47,759 nt of DNA, from the NCBI RefSeq assembly GCF_026151205.1, contig NC_087075.1:16278252-16326010 (forward strand), written 5' to 3'. Source of the stretch: Bolinopsis microptera (Eukaryota > Ctenophora > Tentaculata > Lobata > Bolinopsidae). Of the stretch, positions 29,975-40,073 are shown piece by piece (positions within the stretch are counted from its first letter, which is position 1; every line of letters begins with the position of its first letter). Made by a program: the position numbers and the translations under genes. The notes beneath the pieces were generated by a model, which was not told where the DNA came from, searched no databases, and worked only from the letters and a program-made list of their open reading frames with translations.

Positions 29975-30497
29975 ACTTAGTACTGGACGTGACGTTGGGG
30001 TGGTGGGTCATATTTTCTTCCAAAACACAGTTAGTACTTTTGTACTAAGTGGTGGGTCTGCTGCTCATTTCCCAGAAAAACAGTTAGTACATGGTACTTA
30101 GGGGGGTGTCCAACACCAGAAAAACCCATTTTATCTCAAATATTTTGGGAATCGGTTTTTTTTGTTGGTTTAAAAAAATTGTTTCCCTTTCATTGTAAAT
30201 TTTTATCTAATTCGACTACATTGAAAACAAAACCCCTACTAAATATTGGGTATAATTTGCCCATTTTCCAATGTTTAATGAGCTGTTTTAAGCAATTTCT
30301 GGGTCGGTATTTTATTTTATATACCAAGACACAGTTAGTACCGTGATTTTTCAACAGTTAGTACCGCAAAAGTCGGCAAAAGGGGCGGGTGTCTCAATTG
30401 TTATCTGAAAAAACAGTTAGTGCTGCAAAGGGGATGGGTGGATCTTTTGAAAAATTCCAAAATTACACTAAGTCGACGTCACGTACAGAACTTAGTA
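29975..30497. mobile_element. Candidate MITE with internal ACAGTTAGTA repeats
   Basis: Imperfect inverted ends: CTTAGTACTGGACGTGACGT at the left against the reverse complement of ACGTCACGTACAGAACTTAG at the right. The interior carries five dispersed copies of ACAGTTAGT(A/G)C. No coding capacity. Confidence 0.5.
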
Positions 30498-30499
30498 CC

Positions 30500-32190
30500 T
30501 AAATTATTTGTTGTTTGTAACTCAGCAATGGTGTAATACGTTCTACTACGCTATATATTTGATATTATCTATATTAATATTATATTTTAAACTTTAAGAA
30601 ATCCTCCGGCAAAAAAACACTAAAATTTGACCAAAAACCGACCCTTCTTCCTGACCAATTTCAGATACGCTGTTGAATAATCAAACCTGAGAGTGCCTAA
30701 AGGTTGCAAATTTGACGAATTGGTCAGCTCTGAGCTCAATTTCGGTGTTTTTGTCTCAAAATTTGCCGCACATAAAAACATTTAGACAGATGCGGAATCG
30801 CACTATTTGCAAAATTTTACCGCACCTAAAATGTTGCGTCCGAAATGTCTCGTGTCAAAAATATGCTTCGCCAAAGTCCACAACAGTGATGTATGAAGAT
30901 ATAAAAACTATTGGTAAATGTGTATTGATTGGAATAATATGTTAAACCCAGAACAACATTATCAACTCACTCTGTTGCTGTTTAATGCTTAATACTAATA
31001 GTAATACAACTCCTCTGACATATCGAACTGTTAATTATCTCCAGAGATCATTTTTGGGACTTACATATTTAAACATTATCAAGATTTTTGCAATTTAAGA
31101 TTTAAGCAATTTCATGTTGACTGTCACTCTGCCTATATTAATGTTTTACTAAACGAGGAATGTAAAAATATTTACTCCGCGCGTTTATTAGACAAATTCA
31201 AACAATTCCACACTAACAATGGGGTTTACAAACACATAACAACACATAACTTGACCCCATGAGAAATATGAAGCAGTGGCGAGACTGCATAATGACTCTT
31301 CAACGTCTCGAACGAGTTGTGGTCAAGATATTCAACATAATATGAGGGTAATTACACACTTTGTTTAGTGGTGGATGCGGTGTAGGTTTATAATGTATAA
31401 CTATAACGCACCGAGCCGCGCACTGAGCTGTGCGGAAACGGATATTTACGGGTATCATCTGTAAATGGATGCAGATCTATGGAGACAAAATGTGGTTACA
31501 AGTCTACAAGTTACAAGTTTACTGCCACTTCTGCAGTTTTAAAAAGAAAAATAAAGTTTACGCCCCAAGTTTACGTTCCAAGTTTACGCCCCAGAGTTAC
31601 TATACGTATATTTATTACAGATAATACTAGTTTCAGCACCACATACATAACATCACACAATACACTCTCGTACCGAACAACTAACCGATCTCTTGAAGGA
31701 ATTTATATGTATACATACCTTTGAATAATTTCATCAATTGTTTTAAAGCTCATAAGTCTGATTTACTGCGTAATTCTATTCTACAAGGGCCTTGTTTTCG
31801 TTAAGGGACAGGACAAATGATCATTTGCTAATTCATTTTATGAAGGAAAATAATAAAGGGGTTTAGTTTGCTGAATACAACCAAAGTTATTGACGTGAAT
31901 CCTTGAAATTATGAGTACTTTAGTAGATAGACAAATAAGGCTGCGCAGTGAAATTTGGAGAAAATCTGCTCGTTGCATTCCAAGATAACTTTTCAATTTT
32001 TGGTAAGGTTGAAGATTTTCCCTCGTTCATTATGGCTCAAGTTTCAGACAGTTTAAGGTAATTAATAATTTATAATCATTGTTATCAAATATTATGGTGG
32101 GTCATCAGATGTATATGAGAAAAGTTTCTAGGCCATGCAGATGAACTTAAAGATTTGTTTGTAATTCAGATGAGAAACAGAAAGTTGCAA
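30500..32190. other. Gene-free stretch
   Basis: AT-rich sequence. No exon with TM4-like or other domain content is recognised on either strand, and no strong repeat. Confidence 0.4.
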
Positions 32191-32195
32191 AGTAA

Positions 32196-32671
32196 GGGGT
32201 CGTTCACATATTACGTAATCAATATATTGGCAATTTTTACCCCCCCCCCCCCTCCGTAATCAACCGTAATCAAGACCGAACCCCCCCCCCCCCTATATTA
32301 CGTAATCAAGGTTTGACCCACCCCCCCCCCCCCCCCCCCCCCCCCCCTTGTAATCAAGACCCAACCCCCCTCCTATAATGTAATTTTGTCGTTGATTTAA
32401 TTTTATTACTGATTTAATTTTTATTACTAATTCAATTTTATTACTATCTATTACATGTTCATGTTAAGCCATTTATTTATTAAAAGCTATCACAACGGAT
32501 TAATGAATGAAATAATCGCAAAGCACTTACTAAACGAAAATTGCTTTAAAAAACGAAAATTTTGATTACGTAATCAACGACTAAAACCCCCCCCCCCCCC
32601 CCCCGTAATCAACCGTAAGCATTTGAAACCCCCCCCCCCCTCGGCTGATTACGTAATATGTGAACGACCCC
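32196..32671. mobile_element. 476-bp MITE, Harbinger-like, with poly-C tracts
   Basis: Inverted ends GGGGTCGTTCACATATTACG, extending to about 26 bp, are flanked by TAA on both sides (32193-32195 and 32672-32674). A 3-bp TAA duplication is typical of PIF/Harbinger elements. The interior has five poly-C tracts separated by GTAATCAA phrases. No transposase. Confidence 0.8.
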
Positions 32672-32674
32672 TAA

Positions 32675-33234
32675 CCATGGTAACGGTGTTGAAACGCGCA
32701 CGTGCAATGACTGTTTTAACGTCATTTTGATCAGTTTTGTGATAATTACTTTGTGTTTAAATTGTTTTACATTTAAATCGGCTGTATTTTCAGTTGGATG
32801 AATATTTCTGTATGTGTATGTGATTACAATTTTATTTCAAAGAATACTACTAGCCTCCTCCCTGTTACCACGGGCTTTCTAGAAATATAATAAAGCAAAG
32901 GAGCAATAAAATGTGGAATAATAAATGATGCTCATTGGTTTTTTCGGAAATTACAACATATTTTTATTTTTACCCGCAATAATAAAACCCGCCGAGTTAA
33001 TTTTTGGAGTTCTGACAGGGTACATGGCATAATAATTTTCGGAAAATCCGCCATATTTTTTACCCGCCATTATTTTTACCCACCATAATATTAGTATTAC
33101 CCGCCATAAATATACAAACTAAGGCATTTTACAAATTGTAACAAGATCTTGGGGGCCAGAGTAAGAGTCCAGAGCACGTGTGCTCTAACATGGATATAAC
33201 TGGTTTCCCAATCATATAGTACAGTCAAATCCTG
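32675..33234. other. Gene-free stretch
   Basis: AT-rich, with several copies of ACCCGCC(A)TAAT around 32970-33110. No gene is seen. Confidence 0.4.
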
Positions 33235-33385
33235 TTTACTTGTGCCTTCCCCAATCAGTCCGAGCATTTTCCCAGCCTAAATATTCTTTCTCGCCATTTG
33301 ATTTTATTACAGTTTCCATGTTGTATATTTCTGTATTATTTGTTGAAAGTATCAAATCAGCATCGGTTGACTTTATCGAAAGATT
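33235..33385. repeat. Segmental duplication arm, TM4-A side
   Basis: From GTGCC..CCCCAATCAGTCC through AATATTCTTTCTCGCCATTT to the phrase ATATTTCTGTATTATT, this matches 38515-38660 with few changes. Both copies lie beyond the 3' ends of the paralogous genes TM4-A and TM4-B, so the tandem duplication includes this flank. Confidence 0.8.
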
Positions 33386-33392
33386 GTAACAA

Positions 33393-33431
33393 GATGGGTT
33401 GGGTATAGACAATGTCTATACCCAACCCATC
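33393..33431. repeat. Perfect 39-bp palindrome
   Basis: Two 19-bp arms beginning GATGGGTTGGG separated by a single base. They lie at the start of the insertion that carries the RT remnant and are absent from the TM4-B flank. Confidence 0.85.
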
Positions 33432-33469
33432 TATTAATTAGTTATTAGACATGTCTCGACTCTCGAGCG

Positions 33470-34005
33470 TTCGATACAATCAAACACCAGACTATTTTAG
33501 ATCTTCTTGTCAAAGCTGGATCCACAGACGACGATGTCAGGCTGGTAAGACTCCTCTTAGCCAACTCTATGCCCAAGGTTAGAGTGGAAGGATAACTATC
33601 TGCAGTGTTTTAGAGCCTTCTCCGGTCATTTCAGGGTGATAGCCTTTCTGGTAAGCTCTTCACTCTTGTCTTAGCAGGAGCTCTTATTGAATTTCGCCAG
33701 GGATTAGTAGAGTCTCCCCCACACATACCCATCCCTCCTATATCCAAAGGAGGAATGCCACTTGAGTAAGCGTACTCTGACGACCGTAATTTCATGAATG
33801 TAGAGAAAGAATCGCTAGAAGCTATCCTCCCAATACTCAATAGCCAAGGAAGTCGTCAAGGAATTCAACATGTTCATCAATACAGATAAAACAGAATTCA
33901 CCCATGTTTTTCTCGCTCCAAGATTATTGTGAATGATTTGACCCGTAGAGGTTTAAAACTTAACCCTTTGAAAGAGCTTAATAAGCTAAAGATATTAGCA
34001 AATCA
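33470..34005 (+). pseudogene. Reverse transcriptase remnant
   Basis: Pieces in different frames read DDDVRLVRLLLANSM, then QGDSLSGKLFTLVLAGAL (the RT box that normally reads QGDxLSP), then a degraded catalytic box YSDD at about 33773, EKESLEAILPILNS, and FNMFINTDKTEFTH. Stops and frameshifts separate them. It is a dead fragment of an RT-bearing element, different from the two LINE copies. The whole segment (about 33385-34110) is missing from the duplicated TM4-B flank, so it arrived in, or was lost from, one copy only. Confidence 0.7.
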
Positions 34006-34350
34006 GAGTTGCTTGGAGGAATAAATCTTAACTATTTTGCTGTTTGGTCTGCACTGATAGTGATCACCATATTAGGATGTCTTATTTCCTTCGTGGGGTT
34101 TTGAATATTTAAATGGTGTATACAGTTTGTTATTATACATAATATAATACATTGTTATCTATCAAATTATAAACTCGCGCTAAAATAGCAAACATTTACA
34201 TTCAAATAAAAATCTAAACCAAAACTAAAATACTGTACTAGACACTTAAACTGCGACTAAAATCATTTCTAACGCAAAGTTTCTAACGAAAACATTACAT
34301 TTCTCTGGATTTACTGATCAGAAGTGCACAATCTTATAAAAAGTAACAAT

Positions 34351-35949
34351 TTAACCATGTCCTTGCTCGACCTGTACCTGGCCACTCCTCTTGATCTGCA
34401 CAATAGCGACGACAGTATTGATAGCTGTAGCTATCACCCCGTTGATAGCCCAATAGAATTGTTGTGCGGAATCTGTTTTTTGCCAGAAAGTAAATAAAAG
34501 TGGATTAGCGAAGATTGGTTCAAGGACAATGATGTACCGGACTAGACCACATACTCCGAACACAACTGAAATTGTGGGGGTTTATTGTTTATAAGAGGCT
34601 GTGAATTCCGGCCTCTGAGTAGAGACAATAAACGAATGAATATACAGACCCAAAAGGTCTGTGGAATAAAATTCTCCCTTTGTAATGACAAAATAGCATA
34701 AATAAACTCACATCCTCCACCTCCGGTGAGAAAGATAACAATGGCGACTAATTGTCTCTCTGAAAGTAAACGTATTTTTAGATTAGATTTCTAATTTATG
34801 TTAAATTATTTTTTCTCGTTACAAATCAAAAGACATCCCAATAAGACAAATCAAGAAAGTGTTATGAAGAGAAGGCAAATCTTTGAACAGGACATCCAGT
34901 TAGGATGTTTGTTGAATTGATATCTTACTCACTGTCACTAAAAAGGCTGAACTTGATCTTCCCTGAAATCGTACTCGTCAGTACAAAGTATTTATTACGT
35001 GTTACATACCTTATCGGACCTTATTTGAACGAACATTAATCTTACTATATATAAAGCGAGACGATATATATGGTTCCGTGCCATTTTACTGACACCACGG
35101 CATCAACTTTAACGGGACTTTCCTCAAAAACCGTAAAAGATATACAACTGAAACTTTTTCGACTGGGTCAAATGCTTTAATGGCCTTCAAATCAGTATGA
35201 AAAACTAAAAAATTGGCCAAGGAATAAGAATTTTAGTGCCCAAAATTTGGACCCCCAAGTGGTGTCAAAAACGCGAATTAAATAGGTAATGATTATTTTA
35301 GTCTCTTGAGTCTTGACATTACTTTATAGTAAGACGGGTTCCTGCTAGTTGGACTAAATTATACCATCATTCTTACTGGTTTAGACTGCTTTTCTTGTAT
35401 AAGAACTTAAGGTCCCAAATTTGGAGTATTCTGAAAATCATGTGAAGAAAATGCAGACCAATTAACTATATAAAAGTTAATTAGTTAGTTAGAATAAAAT
35501 ATGTTTTATTATCGAATCACAGTTAACTAACCATGTTTATGAAGAAGTTCTAACGATCGTATGATAAAGCAAAGTGCACATGACAGCGCCGCCATCAACA
35601 TCTGAAAAATTTACTTTAAATCTAAATTAATGACTAGATGGGAAAAACTCAGCTAATTAGTTTTAAAAGCAAGGGCAGAGCTATCATTTGACATGCCGTA
35701 TGGTCAATGTCATTTCCATTAGTACTCAGCTGAAAGATATAACAAAAAGATTAGCTGTGTCTTCAAAAGAATTTTATACGAGCCAAAAATCCCACTCACC
35801 ATAATAGGTGCCAAGTCCGCGGTAGTGAAACCGATAGAGATATTAGCGAAATACGATACAGCCCCATCCCCGGCCATCAGCCAGCCCAATTTTCTCAACT
35901 TATCATGGAGAAAAAACCCCTGTCCACATATTCTGATACTGATCGACAT
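34351..35949 (-). CDS. TM4-A: four-exon tetraspan membrane protein
   Basis: Exons (minus) are 35800-35949, 35532-35601 (70 nt), 34712-34759 (48 nt) and 34351-34565. Total is 483 nt, 160 residues, intron phases 0, 1, 1, all GT-AG. It is the tandem duplicate of TM4-B. Shared strings are GWLMAG in helix 1, LCxIIRS.ELL in exon 2, RQLVAIVI.LTGGGG in exon 3, and FGVCGLxRYI plus AIVQxKxSGQV in exon 4. Four hydrophobic segments are visible and the C-tail is polar (GQVQVEQGHG). The start differs: the ATG used by TM4-B is replaced by His-Asp here, so an upstream ATG at 35947-35949 is proposed, adding about 14 residues. Intron 2 contains a 309-bp Helitron-like repeat. Function unknown; a small plasma or endomembrane protein is inferred from the helices. 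Confidence 0.72.
35040..35348 (+). mobile_element. 309-bp Helitron-like repeat in TM4-A intron 2
   Basis: It begins TCTTACTATATATAAAGCGA and ends TTCCTGCTAG, inserted between A and T with no target duplication. A small hairpin (TTACT/AGTAA) lies just before the end. TC start, CTAG end, a subterminal hairpin and A|T insertion are Helitron hallmarks. The second copy at 38905-39982 has the same net length. Confidence 0.65.
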
Positions 35950-36073
35950 TATGATTCGTCTTGAAAAACAGAAATGACGATCAATAGGCACAAAAGATTC
36001 AAGTACAAGGTCAAGAGTAAGTGAAAAGTGGCATGCAACGTATGTCAAGTGAACGAGGTGTTTTTGTTTATTA

Positions 36074-36742
36074 GTCTATGTAATAAGCGCCATGAGTTGG
36101 CAAAGAATTTTTTGTCTCTGATTTTGATAAATTTGGTACCAAAAGTTGCCTTTAACTGTGAATAATGAAAATTCACCGTGTAGCACGATTCGTTGAGATG
36201 TATGTGGGCCTCCTGTGTATTGCAAAAGTGTACTATGGACTAAAAATGGTTAATTTATTGCTTAAAATGCCTATAACTCCTAAAATATTGAATATTTTGA
36301 AATAGTTCTTACAGAATCGTAATGAGCTTAATCAGACGCAACTTTTGGTACCAAAATTATAATATTTAAAGCACAAAATTTTTCGAAAATTTGTTCAAAA
36401 TTTTACACAAGGGGGGACCATTGTGTTCAAATTAAAAACGTTTGAAAAAAAAAATCCTTTAAATCTTAAAATATTAGTACTAAAAGTTTCGTCTCGATGA
36501 GCTGATTATGATATCATAATAACTATGTGATAATGATTTGAAATGTGAAAGTTATAGGCCAAAAACTAAAAATTTGCGCGAAAAAAGCACGCGCGGCGAA
36601 CAAGCGCCGTGTAGCATTTTTTCCGAAAATTGCTACACGGTGGATTTATTTTATCCACATTTTTAGACAACTTTTGGTACCAAATTTATCGAAATCGGAG
36701 AAAAAAAGTTCTGTGCTCGCGCTTGGCGCTTATTACACTGAC
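36074..36742. mobile_element. 669-bp TA MITE, first of a tandem pair
   Basis: It begins GTCTATGTAATAAGCGCC and ends GGCGCTTATTACACTGAC, with inverted ends of about 75 bp (ending CAACTTTTGGTACC) and TA on both sides. The right-hand TA (36743-36744) is shared with the next copy. No transposase. Confidence 0.85.
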
Positions 36743-36744
36743 TA

Positions 36745-37413
36745 GTCTATGTAATAAGCGCCATGAGTTGGCAAAGAATTTTTTGTCTCTGATTTTGATA
36801 AATTTGGTACCAAAAGTTGCCTTTAACTGTGAATAATGAAAATTCACCGTGTAGCACGATTCGTTGAGATGTATGTGGGCCTCCTGTGTATTGCAAAAGT
36901 GTACTATGGACTAAAAATGGTTAATTTATTGCTTAAAATGCCTATAACTCCTAAAATATTGAATATTTTGAAATAGTTCTTACAGAATCGTAATGAGCTT
37001 AATCAGACGCAACTTTTGGTACCAAAATTATAATATTTAAAGCACAAAATTTTTCGAAAATTTGTTCAAAATTTTACACAAGGGGGGACCATTGTGTTCA
37101 AATTAAAAACGTTTGAAAAAAAAAATCCTTTAAATCTTAAAATATTAGTACTAAAAGTTTCGTCTCGATGAGCTGATTATGATATCATAATAACTATGTG
37201 ATAATGATTTGAAATGTGAAAGTTATAGGCCAAAAACTAAAAATTTGCGCGAAAAAAGCACGCGCGGCGAACAAGCGCCGTGTAGCATTTTTTCCGAAAA
37301 TTGCTACACGGTGGATTTGTTTTATCCACATTTTTAGACAACTTTTGGTACCAAATTTATCGAAATCGGAGAAAAAAAGTTCTGTGCTCGCGCTTGGCGC
37401 TTATTACACTGAC
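36745..37413. mobile_element. 669-bp TA MITE, second of a tandem pair
   Basis: Same length as the first copy and nearly identical; one difference seen is GGATTTG for GGATTTA before TTTTATCC. TA follows at 37414-37415. The pair sits between the TM4-A and TM4-B transcription units. Confidence 0.85.
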
Positions 37414-37415
37414 TA

Positions 37416-38510
37416 TATGGCAGCTTGCATCGGCGCACGTACAGCATCGGCACAAATGTCGCTTAGTTGCTTCCTTTGCAAAGTTATTTTGTAGAGTTTT
37501 TACACAATATTCTGGATTGAGTTGTTGTTGGTGCGCGGCGCGAAACTGTAAACTGGTCAAGAAAATCGTTAATTTCCATCATGCGCGGATGACGGATCGC
37601 ATTATGTATGGCAGACATGCAAATATTTTGCACTTTATTTCGAGTTAGTATTACTATTACTGATTATGCAAAGATCTGTGTCAGCTTCAAACTTGTGTTA
37701 CTGTTAGCAATGAGCATAAGATTGCATAGAAATAAAATCGATTTTCACAAAATATGATAATCAAATCCCATATTAATTATGACCTCCCCACCAGTATCCA
37801 CATCTAATAATTTGGAATTTACTGGGCGGCGCTCAGCTCTGTCACTCCGCTATATCTTCATGTTTATGATATGGATTATGTTAGGAATCGTCATCACGGC
37901 AGCCGAGCGTCTCTGTGTTTTTCGAGACAACCTGGATTTATTAGATGAGCTGCCCACATATAGAAACTTTTAAATTTCCTCGCAGATAGTAATTATTTTA
38001 TGCTTTAAAAAATAAAAATTAACAAGTCATCTAAAAATTTTCTCTTTGACACAAAATTTCCTTACAAATTATCTGCCGATCCGCCGTCTTTCTTGATGTG
38101 GATAGATGAGCCATATCAGGTGCCCAGATGGCAGGATCTTTATGATGATCATTTTTAGAACTTAATGGTCCAGACATGATGGTAGATTCAAATTCAGATT
38201 ATTATATTTTCAATTTTCCAAACGAAAAATATAATAATAATAATAACAGTAAAATGTTCCAGGGTTCTCCCTTTTTTATCAATTTCGTTATACCACGAGT
38301 TCCCAACCCTGCTTCCAGCCCCCTCCGGTTTCAAACCCAACACACAGAACAAATTGTCTCCGTTAACACTGCCCTTCTTATGCTGAAACAATGAGTTTGG
38401 ACCCAGAAAGTCGCAGTGTTTTTGAGCGAACTGGTCTAGTTGAAGTTCCACGGCCCATCGCAGAAGTTGGACGCCGTGTCTTTGATGGTGATTATTGTGT
38501 AATTGAATTC
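37416..38510. other. Gene-free stretch between TM4-A and TM4-B
   Basis: No gene called. It contains a half-end of the ACTGGGCGGCGCTCAG MITE near 37818 and two short + frames (37779-37973, 38391-38500 with MSLDPESRSVFERTG) that lack recognisable domains. The second could be a small exon, but nothing supports it further. Confidence 0.35.
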
Positions 38511-38514
38511 TGCT

Positions 38515-38660
38515 TTAATTGTGCCTGCCCTAACCAGTCCGAGCATTTTCCCGGCCTCAACATTCTTTCTCGCCATTTGATTTTGTTTAAGTTTCCATGT
38601 TGTATATTTCTGTATTATTTTGTGAAAGTTTCAAATCAATTCAGCATTGGGTTATCGAAA
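38515..38660. repeat. Segmental duplication arm, TM4-B side
   Basis: Matches 33235-33385. A further shared stretch, ATCAAATTATAAACTCGCGC, lies at about 34150 and 38732, closer to each gene. Confidence 0.8.
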
Positions 38661-38904
38661 AATTGTAAAATATATTATTATTATATGTATGTATATGCAT
38701 TATGCAATACATGCATAATAATACACTGTTATCTATCAAATTATAAACTCGCGCTAAAATAGCAAAACTTACATTTCATATTTACATTCAAATAAAAACT
38801 AAACCAAATCTACATATTGTACAAGAAACATAAATCTTAAACTGCAAGATTTATTTACATCCAAATAAAAACTAAACCAAATCTACAATACTGTACAAGA
38901 AACA

Positions 38905-39982
38905 TCTTACTATATATAAAGCGAGACGATATATATACAGGGTGGGCCATAAGTCAGTACCCATACGTTGGCCTTTATAGCTCAGTCACTGAGTGCCCAA
39001 TTTAAATACTTCTTTCTGGTATGACTTAGTACCACCACTGGTTCGAGGAATTTGTCAACTCGAAAAATATTCGCGTTCATTTTTTTCAAATGGAGGTTCA
39101 TTTTCACATTTATTTGATAATTTGGATAGTCGGATCAAGCTAAATGTTATTGAATTGTGTTTGGCCATTCGAATTACGTTTGTCCTGAAAGAATTAGAAC
39201 TGTACCTTCTCAGATGACCGAGATATGAAGCATAACGAGTTTATTCATTACGTGTGATCAGGTGATTGGTTTACCTAATCACGTGATAAGGTGCCCCCGT
39301 TAACTACCCCGTTAAACATTATGGGAATTGTTAAGGGTACCCAATTAAGGTGTCGTTTCACGGTGTCACATAATCACCCAGTCAATATTGTTAACGAGAT
39401 ACAGAAAATGCTTGATAACTTCGTCATTTCTAATCCGTTTTGCCTCATGTTTTTAGATCATATGCAACATTTGATAATATACCGTCTCTGAAAAAATTAG
39501 GCGTTCAGCATGTTCAGAGAAAACAATATAGGTGTTTTAATATTGAATGGGCGTGGTCTAAAATATTCGAATTTTTAAATTTTGACGACGGAATCCTCGA
39601 ACCAGTAAGTACAGTATGCCATCTGCAAAGCAACAGCTCTCAAATATAAAACACGGCGGAGCTATTAAGGCCAACGTATGGGTACTGACTTTTGGCCCAC
39701 CCTGTATATCTGTGCCATTTTACTGACACCACGGCATCAACTTTAACGCGACTTTCCGCCAAAACCGTAAAAGATATACAACTGAAACTTTTTTGACTGG
39801 GTCAAATGCTTTTATGCTTTTCAAATCAGCATGAAAAAATAAAAAATTGGCCAAGGAATAGGAGTTTAAGAGCCCAAAATTTGGACCCCCAAGTGGTGTC
39901 AAAAACGCGAATTAAATAGGTAATAATTATTTTAGTCTCTTGAGTCTTGACACCATTTTAGGGTTATACGGGTTCCTGCTAG
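38905..39982 (+). mobile_element. Helitron-like repeat interrupted by a mariner-like MITE
   Basis: Same ends as 35040-35348 (TCTTACTATATATAAAGCGA ... TTCCTGCTAG). After removing the 767-bp insert and one TA, its length is 309 bp, equal to the TM4-A copy. It lies 3' of TM4-B rather than in intron 2, so the two copies are independent insertions. Confidence 0.65.
38938..39704. mobile_element. 767-bp TA-flanked MITE (CAGGGTGGGCC ends)
   Basis: Inverted ends as in the copy at 11142-11878 but in the opposite orientation, with TA on each side. The uninterrupted Helitron-like copy at 35040-35348 shows the empty target GATATATATGG, which confirms the TA insertion. Confidence 0.85.
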
Positions 39983-40073
39983 GATTTACTGACCAGAGGT
40001 GCACAATCTGATTAAAAGTAATAACTTAACAATGTCCCGTGTGTAACCATGGTAACATGACCAAATAAGGTCC

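Noticed and set aside
36545-37494. Basic reading frame repeated in both 669-bp copies (MKVIGQKLKICAKKARAANKRR)
   Set aside because: It lies in the inverted-end region of a MITE, is short, and has no transposase feature.
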